Assembly: GCA_017527625.1 (NCBI GenBank)
Contig: JAFXPV010000063.1
Span: 1-16,824 of the forward strand
DNA: 16,824 nucleotides
Direction of reading: 5' to 3'
From: Bacteroidales bacterium
Lineage (GTDB): Bacteria; Bacteroidota; Bacteroidia; Bacteroidales; UBA932
Shown here: positions 1 to 8,303 of the stretch, one piece after another
How the letters are laid out: every line of letters starts with the position of its first letter
Position numbering within the stretch: the stretch's first letter is position 1
Program-made: the position numbers and the translations under genes
Notes under the pieces: model-generated
Seen by the model: the letters and a program-made list of their open reading frames with translations, nothing else
Told to the model about the DNA's origin: nothing
The model's database searches: none

Positions 1-23
1 AATAATCAAAAAATAAAGACAAT

Positions 24-755
24 ATGCTTTTTACATTACTCCAATCTTCGTCTGACGTAACCGCCGCTGCCGTAAGCGGCGCCCAGGAAGAGCTTTCGCT
101 GTCACTTCTGTCCCTCGCAGCCAAAGGCGGCTGGCTGATGATAGTTCTGGCCCTCCTTTCAATCATCGCCATCTATATCTTTGCAGAACGCCTGTTCGCC
201 ATCAACTACGCCGGCAAGATTGACAAGAACTTCACCAAGGACATCACAGATTATATCCTGGAAGGCAAAAAGAAATCAGCCCTCGCCCTCTGCAAGAAGA
301 CCGACTCCCCCATCTCACGTATGATCGAGAAAGGCATCGAGAGGATGGGAATGCCGCTGGCTGACATCCAGACATCCGTCGAAAACGTCGGCAACCTCGA
401 GGTCGCCAAACTCGAGAAAGGTCTGCCGCTGCTCGCAACCATCGCCGGTGGCGCTCCGATGATCGGTTTCCTCGGCACTGTGATGGGTATGGTCCAGGCC
501 TTCTTCAATATGTCCAACGCCGGCAACAACATCGACATCACGCTGCTTTCAGGCGGTATCTACACCGCGATGATCACAACCGTAGGTGGTCTGTTCGTAG
601 GTATCCTCGCATACTTCGGCTACAACTTCCTGACTTCACGCGTTTCTGACGTCGTCTTCAAGATGGAGAACACCACCATCGAGTTTATGGACGCCCTCAA
701 TCAGAAGGGCGACAGCACCGTCACCGATGAGCCTTCAACCCTGGAAATAGAATAA
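24..755 (+). CDS. exbB: MotA/TolQ/ExbB proton channel family protein
   Basis: Inner-membrane proton channel subunit that, with ExbD, uses the proton motive force to drive TonB. The 243-residue protein shows three hydrophobic segments at about residues 36-55, 134-156 and 174-202, with the ExbB/TolQ-type Gly/Ala-rich stretch around GGAPMIGFLGTVMGM in the second. Gene order with exbD and a TonB-like gene directly downstream (7 and 25 bp gaps) supports ExbB rather than MotA or TolQ. The ATG at 24 follows an A-rich leader with no clear Shine-Dalgarno, as is usual in Bacteroidota. The short N-terminal region before the first helix is probably periplasmic. The promoter lies outside the window or in the first 23 bases. 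Family is very sure; the transported substrate cannot be told. Confidence 0.95.
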   Translation: MLFTLLQSSSDVTAAAVSGAQEELSLSLLSLAAKGGWLMIVLALLSIIAIYIFAERLFAINYAGKIDKNFTKDITDYILEGKKKSALALCKKTDSPISRMIEKGIERMGMPLADIQTSVENVGNLEVAKLEKGLPLLATIAGGAPMIGFLGTVMGMVQAFFNMSNAGNNIDITLLSGGIYTAMITTVGGLFVGILAYFGYNFLTSRVSDVVFKMENTTIEFMDALNQKGDSTVTDEPSTLEIE

Positions 756-762
756 CAGTGCT

Positions 763-1176
763 ATGGCAATCAAACGCAAAACCAAGGTAGACAGTTCTTT
801 CTCGATGTCGTCGATGACCGACATCGTGTTCCTGCTGCTCATCTTCTTCCTTGTAACGTCGACGTTGATCAACCCCAACGCCCTGAAACTCCTGCTTCCG
901 AAGAGCACCGGCCAGGTTTCCGCCAAGGCTACCGTCAGTGTCTCGATAAAGCACTATCCTGAGCTCAACACCGTCACCTACCATATCAACGGCAATCCCG
1001 ACCCTGTCAATTTCAACGAGATAGAAGGCATCATAGTGCCTCTGCTCGCAGACCAGGACGAGCCTACGTTCTCCATCTACGCCGATGAGACCGTCCCCGT
1101 GAAGGAAGTAGTGGCGCTGATGAACATAGCCAAGAGGAACAACTACAAAGTAATAATGGCAACATCCCCGGAATAG
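763..1176 (+). CDS. exbD: Biopolymer transporter ExbD/TolR
   Basis: Partner of ExbB in the TonB energising complex. The 137-residue protein has a basic cytoplasmic N-terminus (KRKTK), one transmembrane helix at about residues 20-38, and a periplasmic domain. The helix begins with MTDIVFLLLIFF, whose Asp20 corresponds to the conserved proton-carrying aspartate of ExbD/TolR. The length is normal for the family. It starts 7 bp after exbB stops and is followed 25 bp later by the TonB-like gene, so the three are almost certainly one transcript. Many Bacteroidota loci carry two exbD genes; only one is present here. Confidence 0.95.
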   Translation: MAIKRKTKVDSSFSMSSMTDIVFLLLIFFLVTSTLINPNALKLLLPKSTGQVSAKATVSVSIKHYPELNTVTYHINGNPDPVNFNEIEGIIVPLLADQDEPTFSIYADETVPVKEVVALMNIAKRNNYKVIMATSPE

Positions 1177-1201
1177 GATTTCCGGCAAACAGACTGACGC
1201 G

Positions 1202-1966
1202 ATGAACCCGACTACCAGATCAAAACCTATCGGAATAGTATCGTCGATACTGTTCAACGGGGCGCTTGTACTCACAGGCTCCGTCGCCGGGTTGCCGTAT
1301 CTCTATCCGCCTCCCCCCGAAACCAGCACAGTCATAGAGTTCGAGCAGGAGGAGATTATGGATGAGCAGAAGATCGAAGTCGGCGCAAGCGTCGAGCCCC
1401 GCAGCGAGAATGCCGACCCGACCCGTGACATACGTCTGGTGCAGAATTCCGAGGCTCCGATGGAAGGCACAAGACCCAACGAAGCCCGTGAATCTACCGT
1501 AGGCACCGAAGGTGACGTCGAGATTCCGGAGCCCGAGAGGGACCACGAGATAGACCAGCGGGCCCTCTTCCCTTCTGCCAGCAACAGCGACAAGGACACT
1601 CTGGCCGCGCAGGTAGCCGACAAGATCACAGATGCGCTGACTCCGGGACACGCGCAGGGAAACACCCGGGTCGGCAACCCCGAGGGTGAGCCCTCAGCCA
1701 AACTTGAGGGACGCAGCGTGATGGGAAGCCTTCCCACTCCGGTCAAAGACAATATACAGAAACAAGGTGTTGTCGTCGTCAGGATCTATGTGAACCGCGA
1801 AGGTACCGTTACTTCTGCCGTGGCTGGCGAGCAGGGCACGACCGTGACCGACAAGACACTATGGGACAATGCCGTGGCTGCCGCAAAGAAGGCCAAGTTC
1901 AACGTATCCCGCAATGCTCCCGAATCGCAGAGGGGTACCATTACATACGTTTTCAATCTCCGATAA
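1202..1966 (+). CDS. TonB-like energy transducer
   Basis: Probable TonB-type protein that passes energy from ExbB/ExbD across the periplasm to outer-membrane receptors. The 254-residue protein has an N-terminal membrane anchor at about residues 10-32, a short proline run (YPPPPE), a long acidic hydrophilic linker at about 40-165, and a C-terminal TonB-like domain at about 170-254. The last contains the typical pattern VVVRIYVNREGTVTSAVAG followed by an AAAKKAKF-type helix. The linker is Glu/Asp-rich rather than the Pro/Lys-rich linker of classical TonB. The stop is only 3 bp before the next gene, an esterase lipoprotein. The family is supported by the C-terminal pattern and by exbB/exbD upstream; a TolA-like role is less likely. 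Confidence 0.88.
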   Translation: MNPTTRSKPIGIVSSILFNGALVLTGSVAGLPYLYPPPPETSTVIEFEQEEIMDEQKIEVGASVEPRSENADPTRDIRLVQNSEAPMEGTRPNEARESTVGTEGDVEIPEPERDHEIDQRALFPSASNSDKDTLAAQVADKITDALTPGHAQGNTRVGNPEGEPSAKLEGRSVMGSLPTPVKDNIQKQGVVVVRIYVNREGTVTSAVAGEQGTTVTDKTLWDNAVAAAKKAKFNVSRNAPESQRGTITYVFNLR

Positions 1967-1969
1967 GCA

Positions 1970-2779
1970 ATGATTAAAAGAATTCTTGCAATACTTTCTG
2001 CAGTGCTTGTTCTGGCATCTTGCGGAAAGAAACAATATGACGTCTATCTGTTCATCGGTCAGTCCAATATGGCAGGCCGCGGCGACCTGCTGCCGGAAGA
2101 TACGACAGCCATACCACACGCCTTCATCCTCGACGGCAACGACGAGATCATCCCGGCCAAGGCTCCGCTCAATCTCTACTCCACCATCCGCAAGCGGGTC
2201 GGTATGCAGAAGATCAATCCTGCGTACAATTTCGCACGCACATTGGCAGGCACCTCCGGGCGCGATATGCTGATGGTCGTGAACGCGCGTGGCGGCTCCG
2301 CCCTCGACGAATGGCTCAAGGGTGCGCCCACGGGCACTTTCAGCATAAAAGAAACTGACGACCCCGAACTGGACGGACAGCCGATGCCGTCATTCTATGA
2401 TGAAGCCGTGAGAAGGGCTAAAATAGCTATGGAGCACGGCGAGCTGAAAGCCATAATCTGGCATCAGGGCTGCAGTGACTCCGGTCCGATGGCAGTCAGG
2501 ACATATATGGACAAGCTGGAAGGTTTCGTGGCAGATCTGCGCAGCGACCTCGGGGTTGGCGAAGAGGTGCCTTTCATCGCGGGAGAGCTCCCCTATTTCT
2601 TCTCAGGCTCGAGGTTCTTCAATCAGATGATCCGCACCATTGAAGATCACGTTCCCAACAGCGGGTGGGTTAGCGCCGAAGGCTGCACCGGCAATGCGGA
2701 CAGCCTGCATTTCAGCCGCGCCGGCCAGATGATTCTCGGCCAGCGTTACGCTGAGAAGTACTTGTCTCTTACCGAGTAA
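1970..2779 (+). CDS. SGNH-type carbohydrate acetylesterase lipoprotein (CE6 / sialate O-acetylesterase-like)
   Basis: Probable deacetylase of plant polysaccharide or of sialic acid. The 269-residue protein starts with a lipoprotein signal ending LASC (Cys18), so it should be membrane-anchored. Visible SGNH blocks are FIGQSNMAGRG (nucleophile Ser32), NARGGSALDEW near residues 106-115, WHQGCSD at 164-170, and DSLHF near the C-terminus (Asp244 and His247, the likely rest of the triad). This order fits CE6/DUF303. Most relatives have WHQGESD or WHQGEAD; here the Glu is Cys168. The gene follows the TonB-like gene by 3 bp and is likely translated from the same message. Acetyl-xylan esterase fits the nearby GH43, CE15 and GH3 genes, but sialate 9-O-acetylesterase cannot be excluded. 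Confidence 0.85.
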   Translation: MIKRILAILSAVLVLASCGKKQYDVYLFIGQSNMAGRGDLLPEDTTAIPHAFILDGNDEIIPAKAPLNLYSTIRKRVGMQKINPAYNFARTLAGTSGRDMLMVVNARGGSALDEWLKGAPTGTFSIKETDDPELDGQPMPSFYDEAVRRAKIAMEHGELKAIIWHQGCSDSGPMAVRTYMDKLEGFVADLRSDLGVGEEVPFIAGELPYFFSGSRFFNQMIRTIEDHVPNSGWVSAEGCTGNADSLHFSRAGQMILGQRYAEKYLSLTE

Positions 2780-2794
2780 TCTTACGTTATACGT

Positions 2795-2922
2795 ACTGTC
2801 ACTTCCTGGGTTTGCGATTGAGGACCCTGGCCACCCTCGGCCGATAGAGGGAGGGGCCCACGCGCAGCGTGGGAGGGAGACGCGAAGCGTCGGTCCGAAA
2901 TGCAAATTCAGAAAGTGACAGT
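2795..2922. repeat. 128-bp intergenic element with terminal inverted repeats and two hairpins
   Basis: The ends read ACTGTCACTTCCTG at 2795 and, on the other strand from 2922, ACTGTCACTTTCTG, matching at 13 of 14 positions. Inside are two perfect short hairpins: CCCACGC/GCGTGGG (2857-2863 with 2867-2873, loop GCA) and GACGC/GCGTC (2879-2883 with 2887-2891, loop GAA). The element fills almost the whole gap between the convergent esterase and lnt genes, 15 bp after one stop and 4 bp from the other. It could be a non-autonomous mobile element (MITE or REP-like), a two-way transcription terminator, or both. It encodes no plausible protein, and no second copy was seen in the window. Confidence 0.6.
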
Positions 2923-2926
2923 TGCG

Positions 2927-4522
2927 CTATGCTTTGATCCTGGGCTTCACTAATAGCCTTACTATCCAAGCTGCGAACAGCAGCAGGAAGACGAAGCAGC
3001 TGATGCGACCTATGATGTCACCGTTGGTGACGTAGAACGTCATCTTGTCATTGATGTGGACGTCGCTCTTGATGGCCACGGGCTCCCACCATCCGGTGCG
3101 CTGCACGACATCGCCGCGCTGGTCGATGAATCCCGTGATGCCAGTATTGGCTACGTGCACGACATCCCTGCGGGTCTCGATGGCCCTGAGCTGAGCATAT
3201 CTGAAGTGCTGGCGGTAGCCGGGCGTGTCGCCCCACCATCCGTCATTGGTTATGACAGCCACGAACCCGGCGCCCAGCTTCGCCGTCTGCCTGTAATAGT
3301 CGCCGTAGACCGATTCGTAGCAGATCATCGCCCCCACCCCGAGGCCGTCCCGTCCGTGCAGTATCGACAGTCTGTCCTGCCTTGCATAACTGCCTGAAGC
3401 TCCGCCGAAGGCTTCCATAATCTTGTCGAGGAAAGGGATGTACCTTTCGTAGGGGATTATTTCGGTGCCGGGGACAAGCTTGCTCTTGTGGTACATATTC
3501 AGGATGCCCGTAGTGTCGATCATCATAGCTGTGTTGTAGCTGTCGAACCACATATTGCCGAGCGGCCGGGCTGCCGGGCTGCCCATAGTCCTGGACTTGA
3601 AAAGGCGGTATGTCACTGAACCCAGCAGGAAATCAGCATCGGGATGACGCTTCAGGAATTCCTGCACGTGGAGATAGGTTACGTTGTCTTTCGGGTGGTC
3701 GAGGTCGAAACTGAAGGTGAATGTCTCCGGCGTGATGACATAGCGGGTGTCGTCGCTCATAAGAGGCTCGGCAAGGGCGACCATTATGCTGTCCTGGACA
3801 TTCTGGTCAAGCCCGCCGTGCTTCTCGTAATAGGCGTCGATATTGGGCTGGATGGCCACCACTTCGACTGCTTCTCCTCTCTCTTCGACACGGTTGTAAA
3901 TCACCGAAGACAGCACCGGAGGGACGATGAGCAGCAGCGCAACCGAGAAAGCGAGCGCCGCCCTTATCCTGCGGGTGTACTCCCCTCGAGCCGAGCGTAT
4001 CAGATGGTAGACCGCCGTGCTGGTGAGAAGGATCCACAGCGAGCCGCCGAGGAAACCTGTGTACTCGTACCACTGCACCAGACGGGGACTGGTGGCGAAG
4101 GATTCGCCGAGGATCAGCCAGGGCCAGGATATCTCCACATTCTGGTATACCCTCTCCCACGCTATCCACGCGGCTATGAAAAAGATGTACGGCAGAGCGC
4201 CTGAGAAGCGTTTGCGGAACTTGCGGAACAGCCAGAAGATGAAGAACATCTGCAGGGCGTTCAGCGCAATCGCAGCTACCGCGCCGGCCGGAGATATCCA
4301 CCAGATCCAGAAGGTGGTGGCAATGTTGAACAGCAAGAAAGGGATGTAAGTCAGCCAGTTGGAGTGCCTGACACCTTCTTTTTCAAGCAGGTCTGCCAGC
4401 GCGAACAGCGGCACGAAGGCCACCAGCCCCACGAAGGCAGCGTGCGGCACCAGGAAGGGCACCGACGCAAGCAGCGTGAAAAGCAGTATCAGGATCCATA
4501 TCCTAAGTCTGGCTGACTTCAT
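2927..4522 (-). CDS. lnt: Apolipoprotein N-acyltransferase
   Basis: Inner-membrane enzyme that adds the third acyl chain to the N-terminal cysteine of lipoproteins. The 531-residue length and layout are typical: several membrane helices in the first ~210 residues, a periplasmic nitrilase-like domain at about 217-490, and a final helix at about 504-524. The catalytic triad is visible as Glu266 in VITPETFTF, Lys346 in YHKSKLVPG and Cys401 in MICYESVYGD, followed by VITNDGWWGD and the RAIETRR stretch. The gene begins 11 bp after the stop of the GH43 lipoprotein gene, so the two are probably co-transcribed. A purine-rich AAGGAAG lies directly before the ATG. Confidence 0.97.
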   Translation of the reverse strand: MKSARLRIWILILLFTLLASVPFLVPHAAFVGLVAFVPLFALADLLEKEGVRHSNWLTYIPFLLFNIATTFWIWWISPAGAVAAIALNALQMFFIFWLFRKFRKRFSGALPYIFFIAAWIAWERVYQNVEISWPWLILGESFATSPRLVQWYEYTGFLGGSLWILLTSTAVYHLIRSARGEYTRRIRAALAFSVALLLIVPPVLSSVIYNRVEERGEAVEVVAIQPNIDAYYEKHGGLDQNVQDSIMVALAEPLMSDDTRYVITPETFTFSFDLDHPKDNVTYLHVQEFLKRHPDADFLLGSVTYRLFKSRTMGSPAARPLGNMWFDSYNTAMMIDTTGILNMYHKSKLVPGTEIIPYERYIPFLDKIMEAFGGASGSYARQDRLSILHGRDGLGVGAMICYESVYGDYYRQTAKLGAGFVAVITNDGWWGDTPGYRQHFRYAQLRAIETRRDVVHVANTGITGFIDQRGDVVQRTGWWEPVAIKSDVHINDKMTFYVTNGDIIGRISCFVFLLLFAAWIVRLLVKPRIKA

Positions 4523-4533
4523 CTTCCTTGTTT

Positions 4534-6651
4534 CTATTCTGCTTTGGTGAATTTAACTACGTAGTACTTGATGGTACCGTCGAAGTTGCAGGTTATGACA
4601 GTGTCGTCGTCGAGGCTTGATGCAGCGTCCACACTGATCTTGACTTTCTTGTCGCTTGACACGGCTTTGATCTTGGGAGTCTTGACAGCGTCGGCAGCGA
4701 CAGGGCATTCAACTTCGTAGATGTTCATATCCACGATGCCGTTGTCGCGGTTCGAGCGGGTTGCAAGGGCCTGAACCTCGAGCGGAGTATTGTCGGCGAA
4801 GATTGAGATAACCGGAGCTACGGGCATTTCGATGCGCTTCTTGTCTGAGCTGAAGCCGAGGCCGACGATGTCGCAGAGGTTTTCGCCTGCGCCTTCTGCA
4901 ATCAGGAAGATGGCGTGACGTCCGCCGATGCCGTCAACTGCGGCTGAAACATCGGTTGTGAAGCGGGTGATCTTCTGTTTTGCATCGGCCGGGACGTCGA
5001 TGGTGCCAATGATCTTGCCGCCGGTCAGAGCCCAGGGTGAATCCATCCACACCTGGATCTTGAAGTTCTTCGAAGTCTTCGGTGTGAGCCAGAGGTTGAA
5101 GGCGGTGTTGTTGCCCTTGGCAGTTCCTGCGAATGCTTTCAGTCCGAACTGGTCTTTGCCGAGGCCGCCGAAGCCGAAGTATTTGTAGCCGATGACGTCG
5201 CCTGCATTGACGCCTGCGATAGGCATATTGTTGTCCCAGATGTCATAGCTGTCCTGCTGCGACTGCTCATTGCTGAGATAGCAGGCGTAGCCGGCTGAAT
5301 AATATGCATAAGGATCGAGGCCGTAGAAATGGAAGCCCTGTGAAGTAACTTCGGCGCCGGTATATTCCATTCCGTTGCGGGCCTTGACGGTCCATTTCTC
5401 ATCAGAAGCATAGGGGTCGAAGCCGGTGATGGTCACCTTGCCGCCGTCGGCAACTGACTTTTCGTCCCAAACGACTTTCACGGGCTCTACCATCGCCTGG
5501 CGTGAGTTCATATTTCCGCGGGGAGCCCTGTGGTAGAAGATGTACCACATTCCGTTGATCTCGAGGAGGCTGCCGTGGGTGTTATGGCCGCTGTAGCGGG
5601 TCTGGAGCGCAGAGCCGTCTTCATTGAGGACGACTGACCTTGCGTCTACTATCACGCCGCCGCTCTTGTAAGGTCCGAGGGGATTGTCGGCGTAGGCATA
5701 GCGGAGGGTCGAGTTGCTCATCGGCAGGCCGTATTCCTCACCTGAATAGCCGCTGTATACGACTACGTATTTGTTTCCGACCTGACGGATCGAAGAGGCT
5801 TCGAAGAAGGCGAACACTTTCGGGTCCTCACCGGGGAACAGGTGTTTGTACTCCATCGGGGGCTGGGGCCTTGCCTGCTGGCCGGGACGGGCTGGACGCG
5901 GCATAAAGGCTGCGCGTGCAGGGATGAAGGGATAGCTTATCTCGGTGTCGGGACGCAGGGTGTACATAGTGTTCTGGTCGAGCTGGATTGCTGACGAGCC
6001 CTGGAATCCATAGAATGCGTATGCCCTGAAGCCGATTTCATAGTCGGGGTCGGCGGGGTCGGTGACAGGCTCCACGAACACTCCGGGGTCGAAACCGATG
6101 AGGCTGCCGGGCTGCAGTTTTGACGGATCGTCGGGGAGGGTGTTGATGGCCTTGTAGGGACCTGCGGGGCGGTCGCTCTTGGCAACGAGTCCGTTACGTC
6201 CGCCTGTCTGGTCGTTGGGATAGAGGTAATAAGTCTTCTTGCCGTCTTTGCCTACAACCTCGGCCACATCGGGGGCGAACATAGTGTCCCACTGTCCGCC
6301 GATCTGATATGTGAACGCTGCTCCTTCGTCGCGCCAGGCTGTCAGGTCCTCCACGGGGGCTGACCATATACGGATGTCGGGACCGCAGTAACCTCTGGCG
6401 AAGACATCGTGCGAAGTGATGATGTATGCACGGTATTTGCCGGGGTTGTCAGGGTCTTCGAACACTCTCGGCTCTCCGTCGGGGGTATGCTCCCACAAAG
6501 GAAGATAAGGGTTGCCGGGATGAGTGTTGACATAATGCACTGAATTCTGGTAACTGAAGGGTTCCTGAGGTCCTCCGTTGTTGCAGGACGTCAGGACTGC
6601 TACCGACGCTATCAATGCGGCGCATAGCACGAAGGGAAACACGTTTTTCAT
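4534..6651 (-). CDS. GH43-family glycoside hydrolase lipoprotein with C-terminal beta-sandwich region
   Basis: Probable arabinofuranosidase or beta-xylosidase acting on hemicellulose side chains. The 705-residue protein has a lipoprotein signal ending LTSC (Cys23). GH43 landmarks in order are PDGEPRVF with candidate base Asp58, ITSHD at 79-82, FAPDVAEV around Asp128, GFDPGVF with Asp188 (candidate pKa modulator), and FEASSIRQVGNKYVVVYS with candidate acid Glu284. SGHNTHGSLLEINGMWYIFYHR near 354-375 carries the family's conserved histidine region. After about residue 430 comes a region resembling a CBM6-like sugar-binding sandwich, then a short C-terminal segment. A Pro/Arg/Gln-rich stretch at about 250-266 interrupts the catalytic domain between Asp188 and Glu284. 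lnt follows closely downstream. The exact substrate cannot be told. Confidence 0.88.
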   Translation of the reverse strand: MKNVFPFVLCAALIASVAVLTSCNNGGPQEPFSYQNSVHYVNTHPGNPYLPLWEHTPDGEPRVFEDPDNPGKYRAYIITSHDVFARGYCGPDIRIWSAPVEDLTAWRDEGAAFTYQIGGQWDTMFAPDVAEVVGKDGKKTYYLYPNDQTGGRNGLVAKSDRPAGPYKAINTLPDDPSKLQPGSLIGFDPGVFVEPVTDPADPDYEIGFRAYAFYGFQGSSAIQLDQNTMYTLRPDTEISYPFIPARAAFMPRPARPGQQARPQPPMEYKHLFPGEDPKVFAFFEASSIRQVGNKYVVVYSGYSGEEYGLPMSNSTLRYAYADNPLGPYKSGGVIVDARSVVLNEDGSALQTRYSGHNTHGSLLEINGMWYIFYHRAPRGNMNSRQAMVEPVKVVWDEKSVADGGKVTITGFDPYASDEKWTVKARNGMEYTGAEVTSQGFHFYGLDPYAYYSAGYACYLSNEQSQQDSYDIWDNNMPIAGVNAGDVIGYKYFGFGGLGKDQFGLKAFAGTAKGNNTAFNLWLTPKTSKNFKIQVWMDSPWALTGGKIIGTIDVPADAKQKITRFTTDVSAAVDGIGGRHAIFLIAEGAGENLCDIVGLGFSSDKKRIEMPVAPVISIFADNTPLEVQALATRSNRDNGIVDMNIYEVECPVAADAVKTPKIKAVSSDKKVKISVDAASSLDDDTVITCNFDGTIKYYVVKFTKAE

Positions 6652-6675
6652 ATTGTTTTTTGATTAGGACGGTGA

Positions 6676-6683
6676 CAAATTTA
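6676..6683 (-). promoter_or_regulatory. -7 element for the GH43-lnt operon
   Basis: Read on the minus strand this is TAAATTTG, an exact match to the Bacteroidota -7 consensus TAnnTTTG. It ends 24 bp before the GH43 ATG at 6651, leaving a short leader. No convincing -33 TTTG was seen at the usual spacing. Confidence 0.5.
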
Positions 6684-6695
6684 GCAATAATAGCC

Positions 6696-6703
6696 TAACT
6701 TAG
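6696..6703 (+). promoter_or_regulatory. Probable -7 element for the CE15-like gene
   Basis: TAACTTAG matches TAnnTTTG except at one position and lies 24 bp before the ATG at 6728. The same octamer appears in the expected place before the nitroreductase gene. It shares a 76-bp divergent gap with the GH43 promoter. No clear -33 element was seen. Confidence 0.35.
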
Positions 6704-6727
6704 TAGGAGTTTTTTAAATCATTTGAT

Positions 6728-8263
6728 ATGAAAAAGATTATCCTCACGCTTGCCGGCTGCCTTCTGTTCGCAGTTTCCTATGCGCAGGAGCCGGTTACTT
6801 TCACGGCACAGCAGGACCACCAGAATATGATGGACCAGCTGGGAATCAAATCCATCCGCCACAGCTTCGATGCGGACCAGAGCAGTCCCTACGCCGCCAA
6901 CTACGACGAGAGCAAGGCCAACCCCTTCCCCATCATCCCCGAATTGATGAAGACCAATGCGGGCAAGAAGGTGACTACTGCAAAACAGTGGTGGGATGTC
7001 CGCAGGCCCGAGATCGTCGAGGGTTTCGAAAGCGAAGTTTACGGCCGTGTGCCCAAGAACGTGCCGAAGGTGACCTGGATCGTGGAGGCTGAGGAGGTCG
7101 AGACTGTCGGAATGATCCGTGCCAAGGCCAAGCAGCTTCGCGGCCACGTCGACAATTCCGCCTGTCCTTCCATCAATGTAGACATAAAGATGGTTGTTGT
7201 CACTCCTGCCGACGCCAAAGGCCCGGTTCCGGTGCTGATGATGTTCGGGGGCGCCAATCTGCCGAATCCCGTCAAGCCCGGCGGAGCTGATATGGCCGTC
7301 ATCAACAAGGCTATCCGCCGTATGCTGGAGAACGATCCGGAGACTGCGGAGCTTATGAAGAAATATCCCGCCTGGCAGCCTTTCGAGCCCGCCAATCCGT
7401 TCGCTGCTTTCGCGCGTCCGCAGCAGCTTGCACCGGGCCAGGATCCGCCGTCAAACCAGCAGCTTCTCGCCGCCGGCTGGGGCTATGCTATGATCGATCC
7501 CAGCAGCATCCAGGCTGACAACGGCGCCGGGCTCACCCGCGGCATCATCGGCCTCGTGAACAAGGGACAGCCCCGCAAGCCCGACGACTGGGGTTCTCTC
7601 CGTGCCTGGGCCTGGGGTGCCGCCCGCGGTCTGGACTATCTCGAGACTGACCCTGACGTGGACGCCAAGCACGTCGGCATCGAGGGTGTTTCCCGCTACG
7701 GCAAGGCTGCCCTTGTAACGCTGGCATTCGAGGACCGTTTCTATATGGGTCTCATCGGTTCGTCCGGCAAGGGTGGCGCCGCCCTGCACCGCCGTATCTT
7801 CGGCGAGGGCCTCGAGAATCTCGCCAACTCAGGCGAGTACCACTGGATGGCCGGCAACTACATCAAGTACTGCGCTGTCGAGTCGAAGACCGGTGCCTGG
7901 AATGCAGGTATGCTGCCTGTCGATTCCCACGAGCTCATCGCTCTGTGCGCTCCTCGTCTTGTATTCATCAGCTACGGTATTCCTGAGCAGGGAGATGCTC
8001 TCTGGCTCGACCAGTACGGCAGCTGGCAGGCTACTGTCGCAGCCGGCGAGGCTTTCAAGCTTCTCGGCGCCAAGGACCTCGGAGTCGGCAACGACTACCG
8101 CAACACTCCGATGCCCGAGCCTCTCACCGACCTGCTTGACGGCGAACTTGCCTGGCGGCAGCACACGGGCGGCCACACCGACGGTCCGAATATGAAGTAT
8201 TTCATCAAGTGGGCCACCGACAAGATGGGCTACAAATACGAAAGGAACACTCCTGCCCGGTAA
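6728..8263 (+). CDS. CE15-like glucuronoyl esterase, secreted
   Basis: Probable alpha/beta-hydrolase that cleaves ester bonds between glucuronic acid on xylan and lignin alcohols. The 511-residue protein has a signal peptide (about 1-19, ending SYAQ) and the CE15 signature around the nucleophile, GVSRYGK with Ser322. The C-terminal HTGGHTDGPN supplies the likely catalytic His483. Where canonical CE15 enzymes have Glu in ESGxGG, this one reads SSGKGG (Ser345). An alternative acid, as known in some bacterial CE15 members, may be Glu420 or Asp423 in GIPEQGD. A Pro/Gln-rich insert lies at about 220-243. It is divergent from the GH43-lnt operon and followed 40 bp later by the DUF1460 gene. CE15-like family membership is well supported; the substrate is inferred. 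Confidence 0.87.
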   Translation: MKKIILTLAGCLLFAVSYAQEPVTFTAQQDHQNMMDQLGIKSIRHSFDADQSSPYAANYDESKANPFPIIPELMKTNAGKKVTTAKQWWDVRRPEIVEGFESEVYGRVPKNVPKVTWIVEAEEVETVGMIRAKAKQLRGHVDNSACPSINVDIKMVVVTPADAKGPVPVLMMFGGANLPNPVKPGGADMAVINKAIRRMLENDPETAELMKKYPAWQPFEPANPFAAFARPQQLAPGQDPPSNQQLLAAGWGYAMIDPSSIQADNGAGLTRGIIGLVNKGQPRKPDDWGSLRAWAWGAARGLDYLETDPDVDAKHVGIEGVSRYGKAALVTLAFEDRFYMGLIGSSGKGGAALHRRIFGEGLENLANSGEYHWMAGNYIKYCAVESKTGAWNAGMLPVDSHELIALCAPRLVFISYGIPEQGDALWLDQYGSWQATVAAGEAFKLLGAKDLGVGNDYRNTPMPEPLTDLLDGELAWRQHTGGHTDGPNMKYFIKWATDKMGYKYERNTPAR

Positions 8264-8303
8264 GATTTTTGTTATAGCCTGACTCATCTGACAAGCTGAG
8301 CCA

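Noticed and set aside
721..1275. Open frame of 184 codons antisense to exbD
   Set aside because: It overlaps three well-supported plus-strand genes and shows only shadow composition.
3644..4204. Open frame of 186 codons antisense to lnt
   Set aside because: lnt has all catalytic residues and full length; the antisense product has no recognisable motif.
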